A stretch of DNA of 64,000 nucleotides from Siniperca chuatsi (lineage: Eukaryota; Chordata; Actinopteri; Centrarchiformes; Sinipercidae): assembly GCF_020085105.1 (NCBI RefSeq), contig NC_058043.1, positions 9,909,167-9,973,166 on the forward strand, in the 5' to 3' direction. A program made the translations under genes and the position numbers. The notes beneath the pieces are model-generated. The model did not search any database and was not told the origin of the DNA. It saw nothing but the letters and a program-made list of their open reading frames with translations. Below, piece after piece: positions 14,100-27,247 of the stretch. How positions within the stretch are numbered: the first letter of the stretch is position 1; each line of letters starts with the position of its first letter.

Positions 14100-17000
14100 C
14101 CAAAAGAATGATGTGGTAGAAAAAAGTAAAAGAATTACGTGTCCTATCAATCAATGCAGCAACATATAGACCAATCAGTCAAACCTTGTGTTGAGTCACA
14201 AATACAACATCAAACAAGTTGTGAATACTCCTCATTTTGCCATGTTTAAAACATAATTAGACTGCTTGCTCACTACTTGATGACATCCTAAAGTGAGACC
14301 AGTTTTTGTTTAGTAGAGAGTTCCATTGGTCAAAATGCCATATTATAAACAGAGTTAATATTTTCACAAAATCATTTTTAGGTCTAAGAGAAGGAAATTA
14401 ATGCGGCAGAAATTCAAATCAACCTCACTGTTCATTCATTCTCAACCTCACTGTTCTTCTCATTCAAAGTTCTTACATTTTACACAGTGACATATTATTC
14501 TGCAAAAAATAGTTTTATGTGAAATCATTAATTTCTCCAGGGTAGCAATTCATCAGAGAAATCATATAATAAGAAGAATTTAGTACCACATTGACAATGA
14601 AGATGCATGGAAAGTGAGTTTTATTGTTATTCTTTGCTCCCCTGATACATGCAACAAAAAAACAAACAAAAGGAAAATTGGTCTAACATTCTATCAAATG
14701 CAAATAATTGGCTAAAACTACTCTACTTATTGGTTCAGCTAACGTTTTATTAATCTTGACCAATGATATTTGTAGAATCACATCTCAGAAGGTGTTCACC
14801 TCTGTTTCTGCACTGCAGTCATTTCTTAACCAACTTCAGAAACCTCCAGAGCGCTCTCAAATTTAAAAGCATTTTTAAGTTGTAAGAAATTTGATAGTTT
14901 TTGTTTTTAAACATTTGAAGTGAAGAAACTTTACTTAAGTTAAAAATTTCGCTTTAAGCTTTTTGATAAATATGGGCTTTTTTTCCAGGTACTCCTTCAT
15001 TATCCCACTTGTCAACAGACATTTTTCACTGCAGATATTGATTTAACACAGGAAACGCACAGGTGTAATTAATAACATTAATTAAGGAATTTATGTGTCC
15101 CATTGAGCCAGCAGTATAATACCAGAGCCCTGGATATATAAGACTTAAATGGAATCCACCCATCAATAATGTAATTAATTACGCCTGTGTTTTTCTGCTA
15201 TGACATATCAAAGTATCTGCCTTGAAAAGGGACTAAGACATTTGTGCTTACCCAAATCTCCAGTGGGCCTCTATGACATAAGTTTTCATATGTATATGAT
15301 GCATGTCCTGTAGAGTATTAGTGAAATGCTTCAGGTAGCAATTTAAGCGTTCATTTATTTATTATTGTCAAATTAATTGTGATAACATGGTATAATTACC
15401 TATAAAAAAGAGACCATGGACAAGATAATTAGCCTCGATTTTGACTTCCTTTTGCCAAAGAGATGTTACCACTGGGGACGCACTGTGCTCTTCCTTTTCA
15501 TCAGCCTTCTGCTCGACTCTAAAGGTTTTAGCTCTTTTTCCACAGGATGAATGTTTCCTGCATCCTGCTGTAAAGCAACCTTCCTGTGTGTCCTAAAGCA
15601 ATATAAACTGGCACATAATGTAAAAAAAAAAAAAGAAAAGAAAAGAAAATAATAGAGACCTGTCTCCTCTTCACTAGTCTTGCCTGTTTATAGCAATTAT
15701 ACTAATCATCCTAAAATTGATGCAGTAATGATTTTTTTCATGTCCAAATGTTGCACTGCACACAGGAAGAGAGAGCAGGGAGACGAGGTGTGAGGGGAGA
15801 CACTAACCTGAATTGGACAGACCTCACAAGCATTTATTGATGTAATCATAGCTCGCATTATGTACTTTTGTACAGGCTACAATTTTTCTTTTGATTTGTT
15901 GTGCCAACAATTTTAATCCACGAGCATTCACCCTGACACCTGAGGCAAACATAGCATATAATAAACCTACCTGACGGAGCCTGCTAGCAGAGCCATCACA
16001 GGTGTTAACACGCCTGTGACTCCTGTTGTACTGTGTTAAATACAGAACACAGCCTGTCAATTTATGCAAGTCAGTAAAGCAGATGCTGTGTTGTGGTGTG
16101 TGGAGTAACAGCGTGATGAAAAGAGACTGGTATTAACCTGATGGGATGTCACAACAATGTGACACCTATTTCCATGAATAACTTACATGTACAAGATCTA
16201 TTGATGCACATGATATTCGTTACTGTTCCACAAAGGGAAGTCAGCTCTGTTTCTGGAGAATCTAGATCATATTATTATTTCCCTGCTTACCCAGAGACAA
16301 ATCATGGATTCATTTTTCATGTCTGTGGATACAGTTTGAAGATATCTTTGGATGTCTTATATGTAGATATCTTTGGAGTCAAGATGCAAACTTCTCCAAA
16401 AACTGATAATTCAAGCTTCAAGGTTCGATTTATTCATTCATCAAATCATGGAAATGAAATGATGAAATAAAACCATAGATTAAAACAATATCATACATAC
16501 TACAATTTAATTTAAATTAGAGTTCACATCCTCCTCCTCCTGTGAAATAAAAGAGAGAGAATACCATCCAGTGTGTGTGACACATGGTCTTAGCATGCTG
16601 CTGCGTTCAATAAGACAACACTATCCAAATGCAGCGGATGTCCTTCACCCTCCATATTTCTACAGAACATCTTAGACAGCCAGACATAATACACAGAGTT
16701 CACCGTCCTCTCTGTGCATGTTATTAGGTCGATCATTTCACTTTTAATCATTAAACTGGAAATCCAACATTCAACCACTTCCTGTTTGCATGGTTAAATA
16801 TAAAATCAGGGACTTTGGTGCCCCCTGTTGAGCCTCTCAGGCAGTGCTTCATCTTATTATCCTTCCTCTTTCTTTATGATTACCAGACTGTAACTCTTTA
16901 CAGTGCCCTAACCATAAAAGTAGAATGTGTGACCCGAATTGATTGGACCTTTTACCATCTCTAACCTACACATAACCATTTGATCTGTGGATCTTGTATA

Positions 17001-17609
17001 GTTGGGACACAGTCTTGTACGAAGTGGAAGCTGACCAAGAATTTCCTGTAAATCTCCTGTAAAACTATAACCATGTCAGACAGTATGTACTGTACTTGTA
17101 AAAACTGTTAATGCTAAGCCAATGAGCATTACGTATTAAATCCTTAGTTTTAGGCAAGGTGTGTTTTCCACTTTCAAGAGGAGCAGCATTAGATTAATCT
17201 CACTGTTCAACATGTTGTACCTTGAAACTGTGAAGGAAAAATGGGGAGTTTCCACACACTGGATTAAAGCTTCCAAAACCTGAAATGAAATGAAATTTCT
17301 GCCTCAGAAGTATGTGGAGCTTTAATCCAGTGTTCAAATACTCTCCATTTTAGCTCCACTGTTACCCCTCACCTGGCCTAAATATAGGTACTTTCATCTA
17401 CCTGTCTGTACTTTGAGACTGCACCAGAAACATAAAAAAGCTATCCATGATTTTGTCTGAGTCTTGATAAGTAGTATTAGTAAGAATTGGTAGAATTCCC
17501 CATAAACAGAAACATACCAGTACAAGGTCTTGTCACCAAGTGAATATACTGAAGTGTACTGTAGATCTGCGGTAACAGGAGTGTTTTCTGTGCTTGTTGA
17601 CACCTTCAG
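14100..17609. other. Region upstream of the ngf coding exon, no supported gene
   Basis: This should be intron or promoter-proximal DNA of ngf, because ngf genes have non-coding 5' exons and the coding exon here is preceded by a splice acceptor. I could not identify those 5' exons. An inverted pair of TAATTA-containing words at 15059-15189 stands out and is reported as a finding. The 109-codon open frame at 16141-16470 has no recognisable features. Confidence 0.5.
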
Positions 17610-17620
17610 GTTGTGTGCCC

Positions 17621-18226
17621 ATGAGGTCGTCCATGCTGGTCCTGTTCCTCCTCTTCAGTGCCCGGGCTGTGGCCACCATCGGAGGAGACACGTGCGCCGC
17701 CACGACAGCACAGAAGCAGGATCCAGGCTACAACCCAAACTCCATGCCCACAGTGGACCCTAAACTCTTCACCAAGCGCCGCTACCTCTCACCCAGGGTG
17801 CTCTTCAGCGCTCAGCCCCCTGATGCAGAGCCGGCGGGGTCGCAGGGTGCCGGCAGAAGGACCCGTAGGCGAGCAGAGCAGCCTCAGCACCGTGGAGTTT
17901 ACTCAGTGTGTGAGAGCATCAGCGTCTGGGTGGGCAACAAGACCAAAGCTACGGACATCTCAGGCAACGAGGTGACAGTGCTACCGGACGTGAATATCAA
18001 CAACATCAACAAGAAGCAGTACTTCTTTGAGACGACGTGTCACAGCGCCCGCTCAGGCAGCTCTGGCTGTTTGGGAATCGATGCGAGACACTGGAACTCC
18101 TACTGCACCAACTCACACACTTTTGTACGAGCACTGACTTCGTTTAAGAACCTGGTGGCGTGGAGGCTCATACGCATCAACGTGGCCTGTGTGTGTGTGC
18201 TGAGCCGCAAGTCATGGCGGCAGTGA
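17621..18226 (+). CDS. ngf: Nerve growth factor precursor (prepro-NGF)
   Basis: Secreted neurotrophin that acts as a dimer on TrkA and p75NTR to support sensory and sympathetic neurons (family knowledge). The 201-residue protein lies in one exon, as in other neurotrophins. The exon begins after the acceptor ending at 17609 (caccttcag), and the first ATG after it is taken as the start. Residues 1-18 form a signal peptide. The pro-region keeps the block [18 protein letters not shown] (50-67). A furin-type site RTRRR (80-84) releases a 117-residue mature chain starting at A85. The mature part has the six cystine-knot cysteines (97, 140, 150, 162, 190, 192), the family signature [14 protein letters not shown], the NKT glycosylation site (106-108) and the terminus LSRKSWRQ. 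The precursor is shorter than the human one (about 241), mainly in the pro-region. The NGF-specific mature sequence and the tspan2 neighbour favour ngf over bdnf, ntf3 or ntf4. Confidence 0.97.
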   Translation: MRSSMLVLFLLFSARAVATIGGDTCAATTAQKQDPGYNPNSMPTVDPKLFTKRRYLSPRVLFSAQPPDAEPAGSQGAGRRTRRRAEQPQHRGVYSVCESISVWVGNKTKATDISGNEVTVLPDVNINNINKKQYFFETTCHSARSGSSGCLGIDARHWNSYCTNSHTFVRALTSFKNLVAWRLIRINVACVCVLSRKSWRQ

Positions 18227-20100
18227 AGACTTTACATGCACATCTCACACACAGGATCACAAACTCTGAAATACAGTACAAACACAGACATGCCACACAG
18301 ACACACTCATCACCAAAGCCTTCTCACCCTCTGCACAAAGTAAATTATTGGTATACAGTATCAGGACTGCATGTATATACACCAGGCCTGGGTCAAACAG
18401 TATCTGCGGTTGGTTTGTAGCTATTGTTTTTACCTGTTTAGGAGTATCAACCATTAAGGGGTTGTTGCTGTGTCACTTAGCCTCTGACAGGGCCCGTATT
18501 TATCAGACTGCTAAGAATTACTCTGAAAGGGGAACTCCACCAATTTTACACATCAAAGTCTGTTTACAGGTCTTGGGGAGTACTACAGCATATGTAAAAA
18601 AAAATAAATAAATTGTATAAAGCCTTTTGTGGCTCCAGAGGGAGCTGCATGAAGTGATAAATTGCCTCAACTGATGTCACTTGAGTCAGCGTCAGTTTGG
18701 GCTGAAGACTACAAGTTTGAAAATGAAAAACATCTGGGAGTGTGGAGTTAGAAAGACTTGAGCTTACCAGACCTCTGTAGCCCGCTCATCATCTCTGCTT
18801 GAGGCTAGCGACTGAAGGCTACATTAGCCACTGCTAGCATAACACGCCTGAATCGCAGACTGAACTGTTAATGGTTGCGTTGCATTGTGGGTAATGTATG
18901 CACCAGGTTTTGAGAAGGAAGAAGAATGTGTGGAATATAAAAGACATCTCTGGTTCTTCTTCATCAATTTTGATACTTTTTTGTGCAATGCTAAATCAGT
19001 GGAGTACTCTTTTAAGAAACACATTTATCAAGCAACTTGTTAGTGTAAGAGTAAACTTTAGGAGCAACTCTCAAGTGATCACATGATGAATTTACACTAC
19101 ATCTGCCTAATAACCTTTGTATTTTACTCAGTTATGTATTATTCTGCCAAAAAAAAAAGGTTATTTGGATTTATTTTCAGGTTCATTTTAATTTTTGTGA
19201 AATCCTTAATATCTCCGGTGCCAATTACCATGTGAAATAACAACAATATAATATATTTATATTACATAAATAGGGCTAGATAAATGTGGGTTAAATAATA
19301 GAAAATTGGCCACAATGAAAACCAACTGGAGCAGCTGCTGGTACACAAGGTAAATCACAAAAATCATATAATAAGGAGAATTTAGTACCACATTGAAAAG
19401 TGCAGACATTGAAGATGCATAAAAAGTGATTCCAATAATAACAATAGGCTAAGACTACCCTGTTCTGAATTATATATGTCACTTGACCAATGACGATCAT
19501 AAATCATGTCTCAGAAATTACATAATACTACATAATACATAATACCATGTCATAATACAGCCTTTCTCTGTGTATTAGAGGGAATGCAAAATGTATTTTA
19601 GAAAAAAAAATCCCACAGTGACCTTTTGGGGGCTCTGTAGATTTTTACTATTATCTTTCATTCCAAAATGTCACTTTTAGCAGTTTAATAAATACAGGCC
19701 CAGGTTCAGCTGAACTACAACTAAACTGCAGCTTAACCAAAAGTGTGATGAAGCCGCAGGTGATCCAGACCCGGAAAATTGTAACTGAGAGGAAATTAGT
19801 TTCACCTGTCTGACTTCCCATTATGAAGAAAGGAAATTAAAAACAGCACTGAACCATATACAGCATGCATTTTATCATTTACAGTCTAGTTCCACTTAAT
19901 CTTAAACCTCTTTTCAGCCTCTGCAGCAGGTTCATTTAAACCTCAGATATGATCACCTCTAGTGGCATTTAGGTGACTATACAGGACTCAGGAACTGGAT
20001 TAAGACTGAACCACTGGTGCCTCGCTCCTGAAAACACAGCAACGGTGTTCAAGCAACGTGATTTTGTTTAAGACAGCACAGGTCTTAAACCTGTCTTAAA
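18227..20100. other. ngf 3' flank and probable 3' UTR
   Basis: No second gene is visible. An AATAAA hexamer at 18603-18608, about 380 bp after the ngf stop, is the first plausible polyadenylation signal. The rest is AT-rich DNA with small open frames that look random. Confidence 0.5.
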
Positions 20101-20104
20101 CCTT

Positions 20105-20285
20105 ACACCGCAGGTAAGATAGTGATGTTATATTATTATTATTATTATTATTACTATTTTATCTTACTTATCTGTATATATTCTAATAGGACATTATTCT
20201 GTTTATGTTTTTATTTCACACATGCTTTGGCAATGTTAACATCTGTTTCCCATGCCAATAAAGCCTAGTTGAATTGAACTGAAAT
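20105..20285 (+). repeat. Probable retrotransposon 3' tail
   Basis: An (ATT)n run at about 20131-20151 is followed by text ending 'catgccaataaagcctagttgaattgaact' (split here for length: 20251-20280). This style of ending, with an AATAAA at 20257-20262 and a gaattgaa run, is typical of LINE/SINE tails in teleosts. The hexamer is therefore less likely to be the ngf polyadenylation signal. Confidence 0.4.
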
Positions 20286-21764
20286 AATGACAGAGCAACA
20301 GCCCCAACAGAGTTTTAGCACCACAACACAATATAAAATGCTGATTGTAGTATATTTCTGGCACTCATTATATTGTCCTATAGCACAACCCACCTACTCT
20401 AAGTAGACTGACACAACCCACACATTTTGGAAATACAATTTGACCCAGGTCTGATGTAAGCAAAACTTGTTAAAATGTTGTCGTTGATATTGTTATTTAT
20501 TAAACAATTCCATACATGCACTGTGTGTTTTATGAAGTTAACTGTATGGATGGTAAGCTTGATGTTCCTGACTAAGCAAGCCCTTTGACACGAAAACAAA
20601 ATTTGTTTTTTGGCCTAGATTGAAAAATGAAGAGAAACCCCATATGGCTTCATTTTACTGCCAGTAATTTGGTGTTTTGGCTTTGCTTTGTGTTTTTCTC
20701 CTGCTCTCCATTCTACAGTAGATATGAAACAAACAGGAAAAACATAAACATAAATAAGATTACCTATGATTCATCAGGCTAACTCTGGCTGATAACATCA
20801 TGGCTTGACATTTTCTTTGTTTTGACAGTGACATTTCAGTGTCTTCAGCGCACAAAAAATTGTACTGGAGGCATAACATCAGTAGTGGTAATGACTTTTT
20901 AGGCTCATAGTCCAATTTTGTATCACAGCTGACATTTAGATGTCTGATGTGAGCTCAGAGAGCTTGGAGGTAAAGAGGAAACAGACACAAAGAGGCTGCT
21001 GAGCTTATGTTTCTGGAAAACTAGACTTTTAAGTGAAGTATGCTTATTCCCATTTGCGTTATCTACCTGTCAACTGTAAACACGATTTTTCAGAGCGAAA
21101 TGATTTAGTTTACTACTGGTTTGTTTACCTCAAACTCAAACGTCTCCAAAGCACTGCCTCAAAATAAAATGCAACACTGCCCTCTAGGGGTCAGAGGTTG
21201 GAGCATGTCTTCAAATTTAACTTCATGTGTTAACCACAGAGTTTCTGATGTTAACATAATATATTAAATACTGTCGGTCAGGCATTATAAGGAGTTAAGT
21301 TAGAAAGTAGAAAATGAATAATTCCCTACTTTGTAATATAATCACAAAAAAGCAGCACTGTGGCTTCATGAATTTAATAAAACACGCAAAACATCAGTTT
21401 GTTGCTCTTATAACTTTGCGTTTTACGAGAAAAATGTAATGTTTCAAGGAACCGTCAAGGGCGCTATCTTTAGAGGAAGCTAAACGTGTTCGTGACTGTG
21501 TTGACTGCGCATGCGTCATGCTCTGTTCATGGTTCAGGCGATCTACTCGGACAAAAGAACACTTCTTCGTTATTCGATCTTTTTTTACATGAGTGAACGC
21601 ACGCAAACGCAGTTTGGAGTTTGGAGATACAGACAATTACATGTGGACAAAAACCTTCTGGATATAAAAGCCCCTTAAAACAGTTGTATATCATCTTATC
21701 TTAACACAGATTATATTGTTTCATAGCTTTCTCATTATCACAAGAAGAAATAGCATTAGTCATA

Positions 21765-22297
21765 TAGCAGTGGTGGCCTCAGGAGTACTCAGATCTTTTA
21801 CTTAAGTCAAAGTACCAGTACCACAGTGCAGAAATACTCTGATAGAAGTAAAAGTACTAAAGTATTAGCATCAAAATATACTTAAAGTACCAAAAGTAAA
21901 AGCACTCATTGTGCAGAATGGCCCATTTCAGAATAATATATGTTACAGGATCAAAGTTACTGGTGCAGTCATATGTACATCACTTTAAAGTTGCAGCTGG
22001 TTAAGGTGGAGCTAATGTTAATTACTTTATATACTGCTGGGAAGTTTAACCTATAATAATGAATCATAATTTATTAGTTGTTTTATATTTTGTATTGTTA
22101 ATCTCAATCCACAAAATAACTAGTAACTAAAGTTATCAAATAAATGTAGTGGACTAAAAAGTACAATATTTCCCTCTGAATTGTAGTGGAGTAAACGTAT
22201 AAAGTAACAGTCAAAATACTCAAGTAAAGTACCATAAAATTGTACTTAAAGTACAGTATTTGAATAAATGTACTTAGTTACTTTCCACCACTGGAAA
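21765..22297 (-). mobile_element. hAT-like MITE with CAGTGGTGG ends
   Basis: A non-autonomous DNA transposon typical of teleosts. The left end reads cagtggtggc and the right end ccaccactgg, an inverted pair. Inside are the many 'acttaag' and 'aaagtac' words that mark this family. Related copies lie at 32110-32490, 37606-38000 and 44680-45225. Orientation is relative to the copy at 37606, which starts ccagtggtgg and reads 'actccactacatttcagag' inward. No transposase is encoded. Confidence 0.8.
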
Positions 22298-22299
22298 GC

Positions 22300-23500
22300 A
22301 GGTAGGTTTGACATTAGATTAGATTTACATTTTTGTGTTAAGTACTTTGCTTGCAGAATAGTCAGATTGCCTAAAGAGAAAGAATCTGCTTTTGTGTTAC
22401 TGTAATATGTGAAACCAAAAAGCATATTTATATAAGTTTGGCAACAAATAAGTACTTATAAATTTACATAAATGTTATTAATTTTTATCCACACAACCCT
22501 CTTGATGTGGATGACTTTGCTTGACTCACGTCTTAGCAAATAATAATTACAATAATAATAATAATAACTAATTTTTAGGGCAGATAAAGTTATGAACGTA
22601 GAAAGTAAACGACAATAATTAATTAAGCATGATTGATATAGTTTGACAAAATAATCTTACCTCTTGAAGACTGTGAGAAGAGGTTGAAAGTTCCAGAAAA
22701 AGCTAGATCAGGGCCTTGAGTTAAGATTGCTTTATCAATAATGAAAGTATAATAAGTTGTTGCAAGCAGCTAATACGTGAGACAGAAACTTTCAATTTTA
22801 AATTGTAATTATTATATAATAATAATATTATTTTTTAAATGTAATGCATACAAATGTAATTTGGCACATTTGGGGAAAGTGACAATAATACCCTTAAATA
22901 CAGGAAGTCTACAACAAAGCAATTTCCTTCACAAAACTAAACAAGCTAACAGACTGTATTTGCACTTCTCAGTCTGTCCACTAGATGGAGACATGGATGT
23001 GTCTAGTCCTGGTAATTTTTAAGGTTTCCAATCTGCTGCTCTCTTGGTGACACAGATGCAAATATATGGTCCTAGTTTTCAAATGTTGATACACACTGTC
23101 AAGACACTGAAGAGAACTGTAATTTATGGATTAGCATGATCTGTCATCATAAAAGTATTCATTTCAATAATTAGTTTGGTATCACCAGACTGTCTGTCTC
23201 TACACCTCTGATGTGTCTTGAATCATAAGGATGACTCACATGTTGCGCCCATATGGAGATCAGGTTACGTTATTGCACCAGATTTACATATCAAGCACAG
23301 TAGCGGAGGGTGAGGAGAGGGCAGCTGTGGAAAGATAATGAGATTTTGACTCCATTATACCCTGAGGATATGGTTTCAGTTTGGATGTACTTCCACTGTG
23401 ATAATTACAGCTCTGAATTCATGACAGGATTGGATGACCAAAGTGATATTAGGTTAACATTGATGCAGTTAAGTGATCTTATTCAGGGAAACAATGCTCA
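22300..23500. other. Intergenic DNA, no supported gene
   Basis: AT-rich, with an (AAT)n run near 22550-22570 and the dispersed motif at 22663-22704. Open frames at 22777-23022 and 23310-23504 have no recognisable domain and no splice context suggesting exons. Confidence 0.5.
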
Positions 23501-23510
23501 TTGATGCTTA

Positions 23511-23656
<146 letters not shown>

Positions 23657-23709
23657 AAAAAGGAGCAGTGCTGCCAGTGTCATAAATGAATCCTTATATA
23701 TTTTTGCTA

Positions 23710-24945
23710 GAGTTCAATTCAATTTTATTTTTATTGCGGCAATTCATAACAGAAGTTGTGTCATTGCACTTTTCCTACAGAGCAGGTCTAGACTGTACTC
23801 TTCATAATATTATTTACAGAAACCCAACAAATCCCACCATGAGCAAGCATTTGGCGACAGTGGCAAGAAAAAACTTCCTTTGAGGCACAAACCTTGGACA
23901 GAACCAGACTCAATGGTGGGCGGCCATCTGCCGCTGCCGTGTTAGGTTTGGAGAGAGAGAGAGAGGTTTTGCGGTGGGGGAGAGGGAGGCACAATGCAAA
24001 TACCACCTAGAATTTTTTTAAAATAGTAGAATTGTAATTGTAGTGTTAATAATAATAAATTAATAATAATAGGAATGACAGCTATAGGAATAACAATGAC
24101 AGTATTAGTAACAGTAGCAGTTGTCGAGCAGGAACATGGGGGCAGGAAGTGGCCACAACCATAGATTCAGTCTCTGCAGCGCCGGAGGCAGAAATATCTG
24201 CTGAAAGCGACAGGAGAGGAGAGAAACGAGCACAGAACTACAGGATGGCGAAGATGTCGAGTTAGTAACATGCAGTAATAGGATAAAAACGCATACAGAT
24301 GGAGAGGGAGAGGAGGAGAGAGGTGCATCATGGGAAGTCTCTCAGCAATCTAGGCCTATAGCAGCATAACTAAGGGCTGGTTCAGGGCTCACCTAACTAT
24401 AAGCTTTATCAAAGAGGAAAGTCTTAAGCCTACTCTTAAATGTGGAGATGGTGTCTGCCTCCCGAACCCAAACTGGGACCTGATTCCACAGGAGAGGAGC
24501 TTGATAGCTCTAGTTTTGGAGACTTTAGGAACCACAAGTAACCCTGCATCCTGGGAGCGCAGTGTTCTAGTTGGGTAATAAGGTACTATGAGCTCTTTAA
24601 GATACGATGGTGCCCGACCATTAAGAGCTTTGTGGGTGAGGAGAAGGATTTTAACTTCTATTGTGGATTTTACAGGGAGCCAGTGCAGAGAAGCTAATAT
24701 TGGAGAAATATGATCTCTTTTCCCAGTTCTTGTCAGTACACGTACCGCAGCATTCTGGATCAACTGGAGAGTCTTAAGGGACTTATTCGGGCAGCCGGAT
24801 AATAAGGAAATGCAGTAGTTCAACCTAGAAGTAACAAATGCACGCACAAATTTTTCGGCACCATTTTGAGACAGGATGTGCCTGATTTTTGCAATGTTAC
24901 CTAGGTGAAAAAAGGCAGTCCTTGAAGTTTTAAGAGTTGTCATCT
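23710..24945 (-). mobile_element. 5'-truncated CR1/L2-like LINE, second copy, inverted
   Basis: Same family and same retained portion as the copy at 7030-8450, on the opposite strand. The frame at 24389-25078 contains FFHLGNIAKIRHILSQNGA, SLLSGCPNKSLKTLQL and LHWLPVKSTIEVKILLLTHK. The 3' tail runs down to about 23710 with the shared gaattg/ctataagaaaagtgcaa-type words. LINE similarity stops near 24945. The open frame continues a further 44 or so codons into unrelated, more GC-rich DNA, so the 5' junction is chimeric. A frame break near 24500 and the truncation make it inactive. Confidence 0.87.
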
Positions 24946-25195
24946 GATAAATAGAGGAGTTAGGGAGTGATGTGATGTGTCTCATGATCCACCCGGACTG
25001 ATCCTCACTGATAATCTGACAGACAAACAGGGGGTCGCTGTTTCCCTCCCACATCGGTGTAGCAAACAAAGGCAGCACAAAGCTTGAGTGTCAGAGAGCG
25101 GGTGAACCCGAGCTGACAGCCTGGCCCAGCCGGCAGAGAAGACACAGAAGCGCTCTGGTGACGCTGCATACGTGGTCTTTATTCACGGAAACTGG
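24946..25195 (-). other. GC-richer segment fused to the LINE 5' junction, unknown origin
   Basis: This 250-bp block differs in composition from its AT-rich surroundings. On the minus strand it contains AATAAAG (25177-25183), followed by CpG-containing text and an open frame joined to the LINE frame. It could be a piece of an LTR, a transduced sequence or an older insertion. I do not recognise its peptide (PLFVCQIISEDQSGW). Confidence 0.35.
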
Positions 25196-25760
25196 CTTGT
25201 TTTCAGTGTGTAAAGCAACACCACAATACCATGCATGCATGCATACATGTTCAAATTATACAAATAGTTATTAAGCAAATGAACAAATAACTATGTCTTC
25301 ATATAGGATACCAAGTATAATTTGTTAACACAAAAGCAAGTAGGTAGATTTTCACTGTGACATGTAACACTAAAGGATACACTACAACTCTGTGCAACTC
25401 AGGGCTGTAGCTACCATTAAAGACACTGAGGTCATGTCCTTGGTTTTGGTTTTTAGCAACAATTAAAAGCTAACACTTTTCTTTTTTAGACTCAATATAT
25501 TTAACTTTAATATATATTCTAAAAGATTTCAATGTACTTTATTTACTTTTAGGCCGACAGAAAACAAATAAAGGACTCTACAGAGCCCCTAAAGTCCTGC
25601 AAAATTATATTTTTTATCATGTGCATAAAGATTGTTACTTGTCTGAGATCCAAAAGATCTAAAACAAGATAATTATTTTAATTTAATAATAATTTGTTTG
25701 CATATCTTGAACACAAATTATTATGTTGTTCTTACAAGATAACAAGACTAAGAGTCTTCA

Positions 25761-26215
25761 GCCATGCTAGCAGCTCCATGAGGCTGTACAGTACTTAGGC
25801 ACGGTGGTGCTTTGAGCTAAATGCTAACGTTAGCGTGCTAACATGCCCACAATGACAATGCTAACATGATGATGTTTAGCAGATATAATGTTACCATGTT
25901 CACTGTGAGGCTGAATGTTGTGCAGGTATTTAGTCATAAACCAAAGTACTGGACAAATAAAAAATTTGACCTGATGACAGCACTACATGAAAAGTTTAGT
26001 GATCACCAATAGTCAATCCAATAGTTGATGAGACATTTCACTCAAAGAAATGTCAATGTTGTGGCGCTAAAGAAAAAGTCAGAGGATCACCAAAGTCATC
26101 AGGATTCATCCTCTGGGGACCATGAATGTCTGAACCAAATTACCTGACAATCAATCCAATAGTTGTTGAGATATTTCAGTCTGGACCAAAGTGGTGGAAC
26201 AATATAATTCAACAG
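25761..26215 (+). mobile_element. Tandem-unit MITE, 3'-truncated copy
   Basis: Starts gccatgctagcagctcc, matching the terminal inverted repeat of the fuller copy at 46288-46980. It shares 'gtcataaaccaaagtactgg', 'acaaataaaaaatttgacctg' and the repeated unit 'ggatcaccaaagtcat...ggggaccatgaatgtctg...caatccaatagttgttgagat'. The right terminal repeat is not seen; similarity fades near 26200, just before a poly-A run at 26219-26233. Confidence 0.7.
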
Positions 26216-26233
26216 TTTAAAAAAAAAAAAAAA

Positions 26234-27180
26234 GATTTCAAATTATAGTCAAAATCTTCTGGAGTTGGGGGAGTCAGACATTCATGAGTATTTCTAAAAT
26301 CTAGGCTAAGGCCCTGCTACAACTTGTTTTAACTGTGCCAGTCAGTGCTTTATCTCAGGTCACTGTGTTTTAATGTGATGTGCATACTGTACACAAGTAT
26401 ATATTTCCATAATAAACACTGATATCAGTGGCGTAGGATGGTTATGCAGGTTTAAAAGCGTCTGAGAAATATATCACAATCTCTAGGACAAGAGTTTATA
26501 AACCCTTGTCCAAATGTAAAGGTCATGGAGATATAAGAAGTTTAAGCAAATATGTCATTTTACCTCCCATTGGCTGCTGTGAAGATTTGTATACAGTTAA
26601 AAATGTATTGCTCAGTCCTTCAGTGGTTCCCAAAGAGCCTTAGGGGTCCATGTGGGGGCTCTGGGTGTCCTCAGCACATTGAACAGTTTAGATTCATTAT
26701 ATTTACTCAAAAGTAGCACAAAAAATAGGGACTGCAAACAGATGGCAGCAGTTTCTCCCACCCACACAGATTGTTATGTAATATTTATTCATATCTACAA
26801 ATATATTTCCTTTACAAATGAGGTTTATTGGATGAAATGTGATTAAACAGGGCTCTTTCTTGTGGAATTTAAAATCTTTGACATAACATTTGCCAAACGA
26901 ATCCCTTATTATCACTGTGCTAAACCCCAAGCAGTGATATTACATACTGAGATTTACATATTCCTTATGTTGTTGGGGGACCTCCTGGAGTCTCCCTCAG
27001 GGTCCCAGACAGTCCCTGAAGCCCACTTCGGGTACCTCTCAGTCTCAGCACACATATACTCGAGGATGGGCGGTGCAAGCCAGCCTGTGCAGCTTGTGCG
27101 CATGTTTGGATGTAGCGGTGCAGGTCATCTTCATCTTCGTCGTCACTGCATGTGTTGATGTCCAACTGGAAGGGAAGATT
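26234..27180. other. Intergenic DNA and tspan2 promoter-proximal region
   Basis: No gene is visible on either strand. From about 26990 the sequence becomes GC-richer and has CpG dinucleotides up to the tspan2 start codon at 27248, consistent with the tspan2 promoter and 5' UTR. No TATA box was recognised. Confidence 0.5.
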
Positions 27181-27247
27181 TGCAAAATAACAGCGTTCAG
27201 AAGACATCGCGCTTTAGATCGGAGACACCGACAGATCAGGTGACATC

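Noticed and set aside
16141..16470. 109-codon open frame upstream of ngf
   Set aside because: No signal peptide, domain or splice context; composition looks like AT-rich non-coding DNA.
20257..20262. AATAAA as the ngf polyadenylation signal
   Set aside because: It is embedded in text typical of a retrotransposon tail about 2 kb from the stop; the hexamer at 18603 is closer.
26965..27207. 80-codon minus-strand open frame with an acidic stretch (DDEDEDD) just before tspan2
   Set aside because: It sits in the CpG-rich tspan2 promoter/5' UTR zone. The acidic run comes from a simple tct/tcg-rich stretch, and no splice sites or homologue were seen.
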